In this document: one piece after another, positions 34,915-45,542 of the stretch
Position numbering within the stretch: the first letter of the stretch is position 1
Layout of the letters: every line of letters begins with the position of its first letter
NCBI GenBank assembly: GCA_030035585.1
Contig: CM057461.1
Location: 166,295,624-166,359,623 of the forward strand
Length of the DNA stretch: 64,000 nt
Source of the DNA: Dugong dugon
Taxonomy: Eukaryota; Chordata; Mammalia; Sirenia; Dugongidae
Direction: 5' to 3'
Program-made: the position numbers and the translations under genes
Notes under the pieces: model-generated
Seen by the model: only the letters and a program-made list of their open reading frames with translations
The model's database searches: none
Told to the model about the DNA's origin: nothing

Positions 34915-37900
34915 TTTTACAATAGAGGTCTCATACAATATTTGTCCTTTTGTGATTGACTTATTTCACTCAGCATGATGTCCCCCAGTTTCATCCATGT
35001 TATGAGATGCTTCACAGATTCATTGTTGTTCTTTCTTGTTGCATAGTACTCCATTGTGTGTACGTACCATAGTTTGTTTATCCATTCATCTGTTGATGGG
35101 CATCTAGGTTGATTCCATTGTTTTGCTATTGTGAACAATGCTGCCATGAACATAGGTGTGCGTATGTCTTTCTGAGTGACGACTCTTATTTCTCTAGGTT
35201 ATATTCCTAGGAGTAGAATAGCTGGATCGAATGGCATGTCTATTTCTAGCTTTCTGAGGAAGCGCCATATCATTTTCCAAAATGGTTGTATCATTTTGCA
35301 TTCCCACCAGCAGTGCATAAGAATTCTGATCTCCCCACAGCCCCTCCAACATTTGTTATTTCCAGTGTTTTTGATTCATGCCAGTAATGCCGGGGTGAGA
35401 TGGTATCTCATTGTGGTTTTAATTTGCATTTCACTATTGGCTAGTGATTGCGAGCATTTCCTCATGTGTCTGTTGGCCATTTGGATGTCTTCTTTGGTGA
35501 AGTGTCTGTTCATTTCCTTTGCCCATTTTTGAATAGGATTATTTGTCTTTTTGTTGTGGAGGTGTTGGATTTTCTTGTAGATTATGGAGATTAGACTTTT
35601 GTCTGACTTGTACTATCCAAAAATTTTTTCCCAGTCTGTAGGTTCTCTTTTTACTCTTTTGGTGAAGTCTTTTGAAGCGCATAGGTGTTTGATTTTTAGA
35701 AGATCCCAGTTATCTAGCTTATCTCTTGGGGTTTGTGCATTGATGGTTATGGTTTGTATCCTGTTAATGCCATGTATTAAGGTCTGAAGTGTTGGTCCTA
35801 TTTTTTCTTCTATGAAAGTAATAGTTTTAGGCTTTATATTCAGGTCTTTGATCCATGTTGAAGTAGTTTTTGTATACGACGTGAGGTATGGGTCGTGTTT
35901 CATTTTTTTGCAGATGGATATCCAGTTTTGCCAGCACCTTTTGCTAAAAAGACTGTCTTTTCCCCATTTGATGGACTTTGGGCCCTTGTCGAAGATCAGG
36001 TGACCGTAGGTGGATGGATCTACATCTGGGTTCTCAATTCTGTTCCATTGGTCAATGTATTTGTCGTTGTACAATTACCAGGCTGTTTTGACTACTGTAG
36101 CTGTACAGTAGGTTCTGAAGTCATGTAGTGTGAGTACTCCAACTTTGTTCTTCTTCTTCAGTAGTGCTTTACTTATTCAGAGCTTCTTCCCTTTCCATAT
36201 AAAGTTAATGATTAGTTTTTCCATCTCTTTGAAGAATGTTGTTGGTATTTGGATCAGGATTGCGTTGTATTTGTAAATTGCTTTGGGTAGAATTGTCATT
36301 TTCACAATGTTGAGTCTGCCTATCCATGAGCATGGTATGTTTTTCCATTTATGTAGATCCCTTTGGGTTTCATGCAGTAGTGTTTTGTAGTTTTCTTTGT
36401 ATAGGTCTTTTACATCCCTGGTCAGATTTATTCCTAAGTATTTTATCATTTTAGGGGCTATTGAAAATGGTATTGTTTTCCTGATTTCCTTTTCATCATT
36501 CTCCTTACTGGTGTATAGGAATCCAACTGATTTTTGAATGTTTATCTTGTATCCTGCTACTCTGCTGAATCTTTCTATTAGTTCCAGTAGATTTCTCGTG
36601 GGGTCTTTAGGGTTTTCTATGTATAGTATCGTATCATCTGCAAACAGGGAAAGTTTAACTTCTTCATTACCAATTTGGATGCCCTTGATTTCTTTTTCTT
36701 GCCTTATTGCTTAAGCTAGAACTTCCGGCACAATGTTAAATAGGAGTGGTGATAAAGGGCATCCTTGTCTTACTCCTGTTTTCAAGGGGAATGTTTTCAG
36801 CCTCTCTCCATTAAGAATGATGTTGGCGATTGGTTTTGCATAGATGCCCTTTACTATGTTGAGAAATTTCCCTTCTATACCTATTTGATTGAGAGTTTTT
36901 ATCAGGAATGGGTGTTGGACTTTGTCAAATGCCTTTTCTGCGTCAGTTGAGATGATCATGTGATTCTTTTCTTTCCTTTTATTTATGTGGTGGATTACGT
37001 TGATTGATTTTCTAATGTTGAACCATCCTTGCATATCTGGTATGGATCTTACTTGGTCACGGTGATGCTGAATTCTATTGGCTAGAATTTTGTTGAGAAT
37101 TTTTGCATCTATATTCATGAGAGATATTGGTCTATAATTTTCTTTTCTTGTGGCATCTTTGTCTGGTTTTGATAACAGCGTTATGCTGGCTTCATAGAAT
37201 GAATTTGGAAGTGTTGCTTCCTCTTCTATGCTCTGAAATAGCTTGAGTAGTACTGGTACAAGCTCTTCTGTAAATGTTTTGTAGAATTCTCCAGTGAAGC
37301 CATCTGGGCCAGGGCTTTTTTTGGTTGGAAGTTTTTTTTTATTACCTTTTCAATCTCTTCTCTTGTTATGGGTCTGTTCAGATTTTCCACATCACTTTGT
37401 TGTAGTTTGGGTAGGTTGTGTGTTTCTAGAAATTTACCCATTTCCTCTAGGTTTTCAAATTTGTTGGTGTATAGTTTTTCATAATATCCTGTTATATCCT
37501 TTTTATATCAGTTGGGTCTGTTGTAATGTCCCCCATTTCATTTCTTATTTGGGTTATTTGTGTCCTCTCCTGTTTTCCTTTGGTCAGTCTGGCCAGTGGT
37601 TAGTCGATTTTGTTGATTCTTTCAAAGAACCAACTTTTGGTTTTGTTGATTCTTTCTTTTGTTTTTCTGTTCTCTAATTCATTTATTTCTGCTCTGATCT
37701 TTACTATTTCCTTTCTTCCGGTGGTTGTGGGCTTTTTTTGCTGTTCTCTTTCTATTTGTTTGAGTTGTGTAGTTAATGTTTTGATTTTGTCCCTTTCTTC
37801 TTTTTTGATACGTGCATCTATTGCTATAAATTGTCCTCTGAGGACTGCCTTTGCTGTGTCCCAAAGGTTTTGGTATGATGTGTTTTCATTCTCATTTGAT

Positions 37901-38725
37901 TGTAGGAATTTTTTTGATTCCATCTCTGAGTTCTTTTATTACCCACTGATGTGTAAGCAGGGTATTATTCAGTTTCCATGTAATTGTTTTTTTTTTCCTT
38001 GCTCTTTCTATTGTTAATTCCTACCTTGATGGCATTGTGGTCAGAGAAGATACTTTGAATTATCTCAACATTTTGGATCTTGTTGAGGATTGCTGTGTGG
38101 CCTAAGATGTGGTCTATTCTGGAGAACATTCCATGTGCATTGGAAAAGAATGTGTACTTTGCAGCGGTTGGATGGAGTGTTCTATATATGTCTATGAGGT
38201 CCGGTTGGCTGATTGTGCCCTTTAGGTCTTCTGTATCTTTGCTGAATTTCTTCTTAGTTGTTGTGTCCTTTACTGAGAGTGGTGTGTTGAAGTCTCCTAC
38301 TATTATTGTAGAACTGTCAGTGTCTCTTTTCAGTGTTGTTAGAGTTTGTTTTATGTATTTTGGAGCCTTGTCATTGGGTGCGTAGATGTTTACTATGGTT
38401 ATGTCTTCATGATGGATTGTCCCGTTAATCATTATATAGTGTCCTTCTTTTTCTTTTATGGTAGATTTCGTTTTAAAGTCTATTTTATCAGCGATTAGAA
38501 TTGCCACTCCTACTCTTTTTTGGTAATTGTTAGCTTGATATATTTTTTCCAATCTTTGACTTTTAATAAATTCACATCTTTGTTTCTAAGGTGTGTCTCT
38601 TGTAGACAGTATATTGATGGATCCTGTTTTCCTATCCATTCTGTCACTGTCTGTCTCTTTATGGGTGCAATGAGTCCATTTACATTCAGTGTAATTATTG
38701 ATAGATGTGGGTTTGTTGTTGTCAT
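34915..38725 (-). pseudogene. L1 ORF2 (endonuclease/reverse transcriptase), broken
   Basis: About 1,270 codons, the normal ORF2 length. The N-terminus at 38510-38725 opens 'ITLNVNGL', with 'YCLQETH'. A frameshift near 38510-38552 moves into the main frame, with endonuclease motifs 'VGDFNTPL' and 'SDHNAIKVGI' (37965-38552). The RT domain at 36711-37118 has '[13 protein letters not shown]' and '[15 protein letters not shown]'. An in-frame stop at 36711-36713 follows, and the catalytic FADD is still encoded at 36633-36644. C-terminal pieces at 36177-36449, 35613-36074 and 34917-35153 stay in the same frame. Local indels put 37600-37923 and 37226-37441 in other frames. As it stands no full-length ORF2 protein can be made. 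Confidence 0.92.
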
Positions 38726-39149
38726 TTTGTAGTGCTTTTTTTTGTGGTGCTGACGTTTTCTTTGTACTTCTTACTCTCTTGTGCTGAGTTACTTTTGTTT
38801 GTGGATTTGTTTTTCATTTCTTTAGTTTTTGTAGGTTTTGTTTTTGCTGAGACTTTATGTTTTTCCTCTTTTTTTGTATGAGTATGTTTGTTAACTTTCT
38901 TTGTGGTTACCATAAGTTTTACCCTTATTTTTCTGAGTTTGAGGCAGTCTACCATTACTAGGTATCGCCTTGCCTTCCTCTCCATTAGAAGGTTGTATAC
39001 CTATGCCGTTTATTCCCTCTTTTATCGTTTTAATGTTGTTGTCATTTACTGATTAACTGCTCTGATTCCCTGTTGTATTTCTTTTGGTTTTGGATAGTCC
39101 TCGAGAGTTCATTTCCTAGATTGGTATCTGACTGGTACGATCCTTGGTC
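38726..39149 (-). other. L1 inter-ORF spacer with Lys-rich open frame
   Basis: About 420 bases between the ORF1 stop and ORF2 start, far longer than the roughly 60-base spacer of human L1. It contains an 87-codon open frame (38722-38985) very rich in Lys, Thr and Ser, for example 'KTKPTKTKEMKNKSTNKS'. Base composition (A-rich sense strand) may explain this alone. Confidence 0.6.
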
Positions 39150-39960
39150 CTAGGTTCTGCCTGTGAGCTGAAGCTGTTTGTCCTCAGATCGAAGAACTCC
39201 CTTTAATAATTCTTGTAAGTTTGGTTTGACTTTTACATATTCTCTTAATTTCTTTTTATCTGGAAATGAACTAATTTCACCATCAAATTTGAACGAGAGT
39301 TTTGCAGGATATATTATTCTTGGCTGACAATTTTTTTCTTTCAATATTTTATATATGTCATCCCGTTGCCTTCTTGCCTGCATGGTTTCTGCTGAATAAT
39401 CTGAGCTTAGTCTTATTGTTTCTCCTCTGTATCTGACTTCTTGGTTTTCACAGGTTACTCTCAGGATTCTTTGTTTGTCTTTGGTTTCAGTGAGTGTGAT
39501 TATGATATGCCTTGGTGTTTTTCTTTTGGGGTCTGTCCTATATGGGGTTCATTGAGCTTCTTGGATGGCCCGCTTTTTGTCTTTCATGATATTGGGGAAG
39601 TTTTCTGTCAGCAGTTCTTCAATAATCCTCTCTGTGTTTTCTGTTTTCTCTCCCTGTTCTGGAATTCCAATCACTTGCAAATTTTTGATTTTGATTGTAT
39701 CCCACATAATTCTCAGGGTCTCTTCATTTTTCTTTGTTCTTTTTTCTGAGTTTTCCGGTTGTTTTGTCTCCCGCTGGATGCTCCGTGAGGCTGTTTTCTC
39801 GTACCCCTTGTTTGCTGGTCTCTGATAGGAGTCCAAGATGGTGGATCTGTGCTGCGTTAGCTGGTAGGGGACCACTGCATGAATCTCTCCTTGCTCTCCG
39901 TTCTCTGTCAGTTTTCTCACTCCATTTGGTGCTTGGCTGAGTTCTTTTTCTCTTCTTTTG
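39150..39960 (-). pseudogene. L1 ORF1 (RNA-binding protein), broken and short at the N-terminus
   Basis: The RRM region is seen at 39549-39760 ('NLQVIGIPEQGE', 'ENFPNIMKDKK'), ending at a TGA at 39549-39551 just after EAQ. The C-terminal domain follows in the same frame at 39150-39383 ('RRQRDDIYKILKEK', 'PAKLSFKFDGEI'). Only about 65-75 codons precede the RRM, against roughly 150 in human ORF1p. I see no coiled-coil heptads, so the N-terminal half is deleted or diverged beyond recognition. Non-functional. Confidence 0.85.
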
Positions 39961-40264
39961 ATGTTTTAGAGTTTCAGGATTGTTCTATTCTCTGTTCGGC
40001 TTAGTTTTTTGGATCTTTGCTGTGGAGGGACGGCATGGTGCTTCTGCCTAGAGCGCCATTTTTCCGGAAACTTCCAGGTGCATTTTTGTGAAACACAGTT
40101 TAATTACACCTCACCGGTGTCATCGTGGACCACTCCCCCTTTTACTCTCAACACTTTAGCCACAGAGGCTCTAATAAGACACTGTGTTCGATACCTTGCA
40201 ACAGAAAGAGAATTCCTTATTCTTTTGTACTGAAGGAATTTCTAGTGCTGGAAAGAGCTGACAG

Positions 40265-40465
40265 TAGAGAGGCCGTAGAGTGCTATGATTAGGAGCCTAG
40301 CAGTTCAAGTCAGATAGATCTAAGTTCTAATCCTGGCTCCAATACTTCCTGAGACTTTTAACACTCTCTCAGGGTCAGTTTTCTCACATCTGTAAAATGG
40401 AGATAATGACAGCATCTTCCTCACAGGTCCTGTGAATATTAAATAATAATAAAGTGCTTGGTCCT
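40265..40465 (+). repeat. MIR SINE
   Basis: Sense MIR: 'gttctaatcctggctccaat', 'ctcacatctgtaaaatggag', 'aataataataaagtgcttgg'. About 1.5 kb upstream of CD28 exon 1. Confidence 0.88.
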
Positions 40466-41242
40466 TTAGGGCCTTCATCATATTTTTGATCTGTCACTGA
40501 TCAGATCAGGAGGGATGGACATAGAAGCTTCTTCCATGTATGGCTTGGCAATCAAAGATGTTCATGGTAACATTTTTAAATAGCAAAAATTGGTAACAAT
40601 ACTTGTGTGCTGTTGAGCCAATTTTGACTTACAGTGAGTAGATAATTGTTAAACAATTTATGATATAATTATAAATTATATATTATTCATCAATTACAAA
40701 TGATGTTTATAAGGAATTTTTAAATGCCATGGGAAAATATTCAAGATATAATCAATAATAGTATATATCTCTTCAAAACTATAATAAATATAATATTAAA
40801 TGTGTAAATATCTTAATAGACAAACAGATGGTAATGGACCAGAATATTAACAGTATTTATATCAGGGTGGTAAGATTATGGATGAATTTTGTCTTAATAT
40901 TTGTATTTATTTTTTTCTAAATTTTCTATATGGAATGTCTTACTTTTATAGTCAAAATTAAATGCAATACAAATTATCTTAAAACACACACACACACACA
41001 CAAAACCCAAAACTATGCTAGTCATATAAAGCTTAGCTTATCAGAAAAGAAGAAAAACTGTTGGAAAAGTTTTGAGAAAGACACTGACCCCGGAGCCAGA
41101 AAAGGACAGTGGGGTCTGGAGTCTGCCATGCCAGTGGAATGCCCCTATCCACTGAAGTCATGGCCCAGGGGAGAGGGGTGCAGAGTGTGATTACAGGCCT
41201 TGGGTTCCTGCTGTGGATCTTTCTTCCATGGCCTCGGCCTTC
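40466..41242. other. Intergenic, AT-rich
   Basis: Upstream of CD28. It includes a 35-bp AFRO SINE/RTE tail scrap at about 40607-40640 and a CA repeat at 40983-41002. Otherwise unrecognised. Confidence 0.5.
40983..41002. repeat. (CA)n microsatellite
   Basis: Ten CA units in an A-rich setting. Confidence 0.95.
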
Positions 41243-41448
41243 TTGTTGTTGTTAGTTGCCGTTGAGTCAGTTCCAACTCATGGAGACCCCATGTGTGCAG
41301 AGTAGAACTGCTCCAGAGTTTTCAAGTCCTTAAACTTTCAGAAGCAGATCTCCAGACCTATCTTCCAAGGTGCCCTGGGAGAGTTTGAATCAACACTGTT
41401 TCAGCTAGTAGTTGAGCACTTAACACTTTGCGCCACCCGGGGACTTCT
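41243..41448 (-). repeat. AFRO SINE, long-body subfamily
   Basis: Antisense copy starting 'tcttgttgttgttagttgcc' with head end 'gcgccacccggggacttctt'. It ends about 560 bp before the CD28 first exon, so it is a lineage-specific insertion at the edge of the promoter. Confidence 0.88.
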
Positions 41449-42012
41449 TAACCCTTAATAATTCCTTGTGGGACATAGACATCATAACATACCAAGGGGC
41501 TTTTGGTTACCTTTCTGTCTTCCTAAGAACATATGATGCTTTTTAAACTTTCTCTTTGCCTAGGGAACCTCTTCTAGATACTCAGCTGGCTGAGTGCTTG
41601 CAAGTGGGGTGTATTTGCCTTAGTTCCCAGAAATGAGTTGGGGAGGGCTTGACCTTAACTAAGCAGTGTGTGCTAAATGTTCCATAGGGCTACCTTGCAC
41701 CCAACACAAAAGCTAATTTCCTAATGTTTATGACTCCTTTAACCTCTGATATAAATGTTTCCCAACTCCTCAATATAATTTTTATCATTGTCCTTTCCTC
41801 ACAGTCTATTCCCTTCCTATGAAAGACTTTCCTCCACAAGAGGTGTTATTCCTCTTTTCAAGTTTTTAAGTTCCTGCTGAATTTCAAGCTCTATTTTTCG
41901 CAACTTTAAGACCCATCAACAGAGAAGAATTCTCACAAGCCCATCATATAGTGGCCAACACTTTTTTCCAATGACAAGAAAAGGTATGCCTTTAAAAGAA
42001 GAGGTAAAAGTC
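41449..42012 (+). promoter_or_regulatory. Probable CD28 proximal promoter
   Basis: Single-copy-looking sequence directly upstream of CD28 exon 1 and free of recognised repeats. It includes a TATA-like 'tttaaaag' at 41991-41998. The promoter role is inferred from position; activity in T cells is known for CD28 in general and is not shown by the sequence. Confidence 0.55.
41991..41998 (+). promoter_or_regulatory. TATA-like box
   Basis: 'tttaaaag' lies 20-25 bp upstream of the inferred 5' end of CD28 exon 1 (about 42013-42016), the right distance for a weak TATA element. Confidence 0.4.
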
Positions 42013-42281
42013 TCAAGTCATCAAAATAATGTAATATCCTGTGTGAAATGTTTGCAGTCACGGTGCCTGTGGTTTGTGTGCCTTGATCATGTGCCTCAAG
42101 AGAGGTTAAGTTGGGCCGTGGATGACTGCGCCTCTCAGGCTTCGCCTGCATCATTTTCAGCTCCCCTTGCTCTCTGGGCTTCATAGGGAGGAGGGGCTGG
42201 AGCCCTGGCCCACAGTTAGGACAATGATCCTCAGGCTGTTCCTGGCTCTCAACTTCTTGCCCTCCATTCAAGCAACAGCAG
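42013..42281 (+). CDS. CD28: CD28 exon 1 (5' UTR and signal-peptide coding)
   Basis: CD28 is the T-cell co-stimulatory receptor that binds CD80/CD86. This exon supplies its 5' UTR and signal peptide. Coding starts at ATG 42224 and reads MILRLFLALNFLPSIQATA up to 42281, followed by donor GTAAAC. The coding part is 58 nt, so the intron is phase 1, as in human CD28 exon 1 (52 nt). From memory, the human leader begins MLRLLLALNLFPSIQ and the bovine one has the extra Ile (MILRLLLALNFFPSIQ). The 5' UTR also looks conserved ('atatcctgtgtgaaatg', 'ccttgatcatgtgcc', 'gggaggaggggctgga'). The 5' boundary is estimated. The Ig-domain, transmembrane and tail exons are not in the window. The 118-codon antisense frame at 41933-42289 is a shadow. 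Confidence 0.88.
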
Positions 42282-42287
42282 GTAAAC
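42282..42287 (+). other. CD28: CD28 exon 1 splice donor
   Basis: The junction 'gcag|gtaaac' is a good donor with exon-end CAG and the coding phase expected for CD28. Intron 1 runs from here past the right edge of the window. Confidence 0.85.
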
Positions 42288-42579
42288 AATTTTGATTACT
42301 TTCCTCCTCTAAACTTTCCTTTTGAGGTCTTGCCATCTGGCTTGGTTTATTTTAAATGTCAAACCATCTGTGAAATTTGGACATTTGAAGTGTAGTTTTG
42401 CTCTAATATGGCAGCCCATTATATAGAAACTCACGGGTTTTCAGACTGCAGTATGGACTTCAGCACATGTCCTTTGGAATTTAAGATTTATTTAGTTATT
42501 AGCTGATAGTGTCTCAGCAATTTTTAGCTTATAGTTTTCTTTTTTTTTTTTTTAATTTAAGAAAACTGCTACAAGTACA

Positions 42580-42795
42580 TTGGTTGTAAAAGCTCTGAAT
42601 TTAGACTGCCTGGGTTCTTACCACAGATTCATTTCTTACAAGCAGAATTTGGGCTAGTATTTAAATTTTCTAAGCCTCAGTTTCCTTATCTACAGAATGG
42701 GAATGATAGTAAACCCCATTTACCGTCATTGTGAGGATAAAATGAAATAATCCATGCTTACTTAGCTCAGTCAGTGCCCAACGAGCAAGATACAT
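42580..42795 (+). repeat. MIR SINE
   Basis: Sense MIR in CD28 intron 1: 'gaatttagactgcctgggtt', 'aagcctcagtttccttatct', 'gtgaggataaaatgaaataa'. Confidence 0.88.
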
Positions 42796-42949
42796 GTTGT
42801 AATTGCTATATCTGCCTGAACTGAATGAGTGCGAAAATGAATTTTGGAGTCACTACAGAAGCTGGTACAATACAAATGCTAATAAATTCATGTTCTTTTA
42901 CAATAGGCAGAAATCTGTCTTCTTAAATTCCTCTAAGTTCCCAATGATG

Positions 42950-43172
42950 ATGATATATCTAATACTTAGTTAAAGAGCACTTACTTTGTGCAGCACTCAA
43001 TTCTTACAACTACGAGGTAAGTATTATAATTAACCCCACTTCAGATGAGGAGACTGAGGGGTAGGGACATTAAATAATTTGCCTAAGGATATGCAAGTAC
43101 TAGGTGTCAGACGCAGGGTTCAAACTATGTTAGCCTGACTCTAGAGCCTTGTTCTTGACCATTATGCTACCC
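42950..43172 (-). repeat. MIR SINE
   Basis: Antisense MIR: 'ccccacttcagatgaggaga', 'cagggttcaaactatgttag' and a terminus near 'gaccattatgctac'. Confidence 0.82.
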
Positions 43173-45365
43173 CACCTAACATGATGTGGTTTGTGATTTC
43201 ATAGAAGCAGATAAATTCAGGATTATATCATTTTCTGAAAAACACAATTCCAAAGAGAAAGAGCTTGCTACTTTGTTGGGTTGAAGTAAGGTGCTTGTTC
43301 AACTTGTTACTAGAGTTAGAAAAAGGTCCCACTTGGCTCAAAAATTGGACTGATGGGCATCAACTAGCATGTATTGAATAACGATAATTATTTTTCCGTT
43401 AAAGATGCATTGAAAGGCCAGTATTCTAAATTTTCTCTGTCATTTATTTTAGCAGTGCAGAGACTGCATGTTTTGGTTGTTGTTCTTAAACATCGTATGC
43501 ATGTGTTCTAAAGAGTATAATTTCCCAACCTGCAGAAGTACAATAGTTACATATATACCTATTTATTTCATCTGATGTGCCAGTGAGTAAGTACATTGAC
43601 AAATTGTATGTACTTTCTGAAAAGTGTTCATATAGTGTGAGACGTGAGCTAGTAATGAGATATATTATGCCCCAGTATGTGGTGCCAAGCGCTTAGAGCT
43701 ACAAGATATGTTTTAAAAGAATCTTAAAAATTTATTTTAAAATAGTCTTTAAACTTTATTTTAAAGGATCTTCAGCCTTTATTTTTAAATAATCTTTAAA
43801 ATTTCTTAGTTTATTTAAACAGTAAAAGATGGCCAGAAAGGAAAGGGAAGCCTCATTTAAGATCGGTAATTGTGCACAGATTACTTTTTTTGGACATGTT
43901 TTGTGTAGAATCATCTGCCATCAATTCATTTACTCTCTTTTGAAGTTTTTTTTGTTGGTAAAACTCAAAGGTTTATATCTTTTATTTAGGACATTTATTA
44001 AAAGGGGGATAGCTAAAAATCCGTTGGCGTGTTCACACACGCAGAGCCTTTGTTTTCTACTTTGTGGTATGTCTAATTTTCAAATGTTATTTCATCCCTG
44101 TAATAAATTTTAAGATTTAATGCAAGGTGGCCATCTAATGAAGTAGGAAATGGGAGAGAATTGACAGGGGTACTTCTGAAATGCCCCTTCCAGTAAGAAA
44201 ACTGATGGGAAGGAAAATAATTACAACCTACAAAAATGTATGAACCGTTCTAAGCAAATGGTGATGAGCCTTCCATGTGCTTTTTGTCTCTCTCTCTTTG
44301 TATTCACTGTCCATGAAGAGATTATAGTTAAGGAAAGTCTCTGGTCAAAGTGTAATCGTCCTCCCCAGGATTGTAAAAATCTAATGTTACTAACGCTGTA
44401 TCTGTGCTGATATATATGTATCTGTATATATATACACAATTATTTCCCATTAATTTAATAATTCCAGCTCACTGATTCACAACAAAGCTGGAAATACTTT
44501 ATTCGATGAAGGTTAAACTTAACATGATTCTTCATGATTTTGATGATGCTCTAGAACGATCTTCATGGCTGATTAAAGAAATATGATTTAGGAGAAGTGA
44601 GGAAAATTTAACTCAGAAAATTCCATGACTAAAGTTACATGTTTTCTACCAGACTTGCATAATTGTACAATTGAGAACCACCAGAGATGATTTGATTGGA
44701 CTTTGGAACATGAATCCTACTTGGGATAACAGGCCCTCGACAGGGAAACGATCAGTGATTGATAACAGAAGGAGTGTGTACAAAATACATGGCGTAGTCC
44801 ACGTGTTTTTCAGCCAATATTGGTTATTTTTCAGCAAGCTAACTGTCCAGTATAAAGACAAAATCAAAACAATGTCACTTATTTTTCCAGTGGGAGCATT
44901 TCTTTTCATTTCTCCTCAAACCTTAGCAAATAAGCTGTTAAATGACCAGCTTGGACATGATTGATTTTCATTCCCCTTCGTTCCCCTCAGCACCGCTTTT
45001 TCTGAGAGAGGCACAAAAGGCCCCTTGGTATTTAATAAACAGTCATCAGCAAACCAAGGTAATTAAAAACTTCATTTTTAATTCAGCCTTCAGCAAAGGA
45101 CCCCTCTGAGGTAGTTGTACACAGAAAGAACTAATTTACCTCTCCCAGAAAAGTGTTGCTCTGAGTCTGGACTTGGGAAAGTAAGGTAAGAAGATGAACA
45201 ATGGAAAAATGCAATGTAATCAACAGATCACTGTATTTACATGGCAACCAATACAACGTAGCCAGGTTTTCTGACTGTTAAAAAATTGAGTGTTTTGCCA
45301 CTTTAAGTAAATTTGATAGCTATTTCAGCAGTATAGACATTGCTAAATAATTTCTTTACCCCACC
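43173..45365. other. CD28 intron 1, low-repeat stretch
   Basis: About 2.2 kb with almost no recognised repeats, unusual in this repeat-dense window. The part 44950-45120 is notable for homeobox-like AT motifs ('ggtaattaaaaac', 'tttttaattcagcc') beside 'cagcaaaccaagg', which might be a conserved regulatory element. No exon is recognised. Confidence 0.4.
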
Positions 45366-45376
45366 ACCATTCCCTC

Positions 45377-45531
45377 GGGAGCTCTGGCGGCACAGTGGTT
45401 AAGTGTTGCGCTGTTAAAACCAAAGGTCAGCAGTTGGAATCCACCAGCCACTCCTTGGAAACCCAATGGGACAGTTCTACTCTGTTTTATAGGGTCGCTA
45501 TGAGTCGGAACTGACTCTATGGCAGCAGGTT
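45377..45531 (+). repeat. AFRO SINE with perfect target duplication
   Basis: Sense short-form SINE flanked by perfect 11-bp accattccctc at 45366-45376 and 45532-45542. Intact A box and B box ('gttggaatcc'). Low divergence suggests a young insertion. Confidence 0.93.
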
Positions 45532-45542
45532 ACCATTCCCTC

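Larger units (their letters stand above)
33746..40074 (-). mobile_element. 6.3-kb L1 LINE, near full length, inactive
   Basis: The poly(A) end appears as poly(T) at 33746-33762. Flanking 7-bp repeats caggtgc at 33739-33745 and 40075-40081 look like the target duplication. Order on the minus strand: short 5' region (about 39960-40074), ORF1 (39150-39960), spacer (38726-39149), ORF2 (34915-38725) and a 1.15-kb 3' UTR (33763-34914). ORF2 keeps one dominant frame with few indels and stops, so this is a fairly recent insertion. It belongs to the same family as the copies at 2491-7198 and 13318-14331. Confidence 0.92.

Noticed and set aside
37294..38017. Hydrophobic plus-strand frames (127 and 135 codons) resembling membrane proteins
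   Set aside because: They are the complement of L1 ORF2. Antisense of an A-rich ORF reads as Phe/Leu/Ser-rich sequence.
41933..42289. 118-codon minus-strand frame with a Cys-rich start, briefly resembling a RALGDS-type N-terminus
   Set aside because: It is the antisense shadow of CD28 exon 1 and its 5' UTR. The plus-strand reading has a leader peptide, the correct phase and a splice donor.
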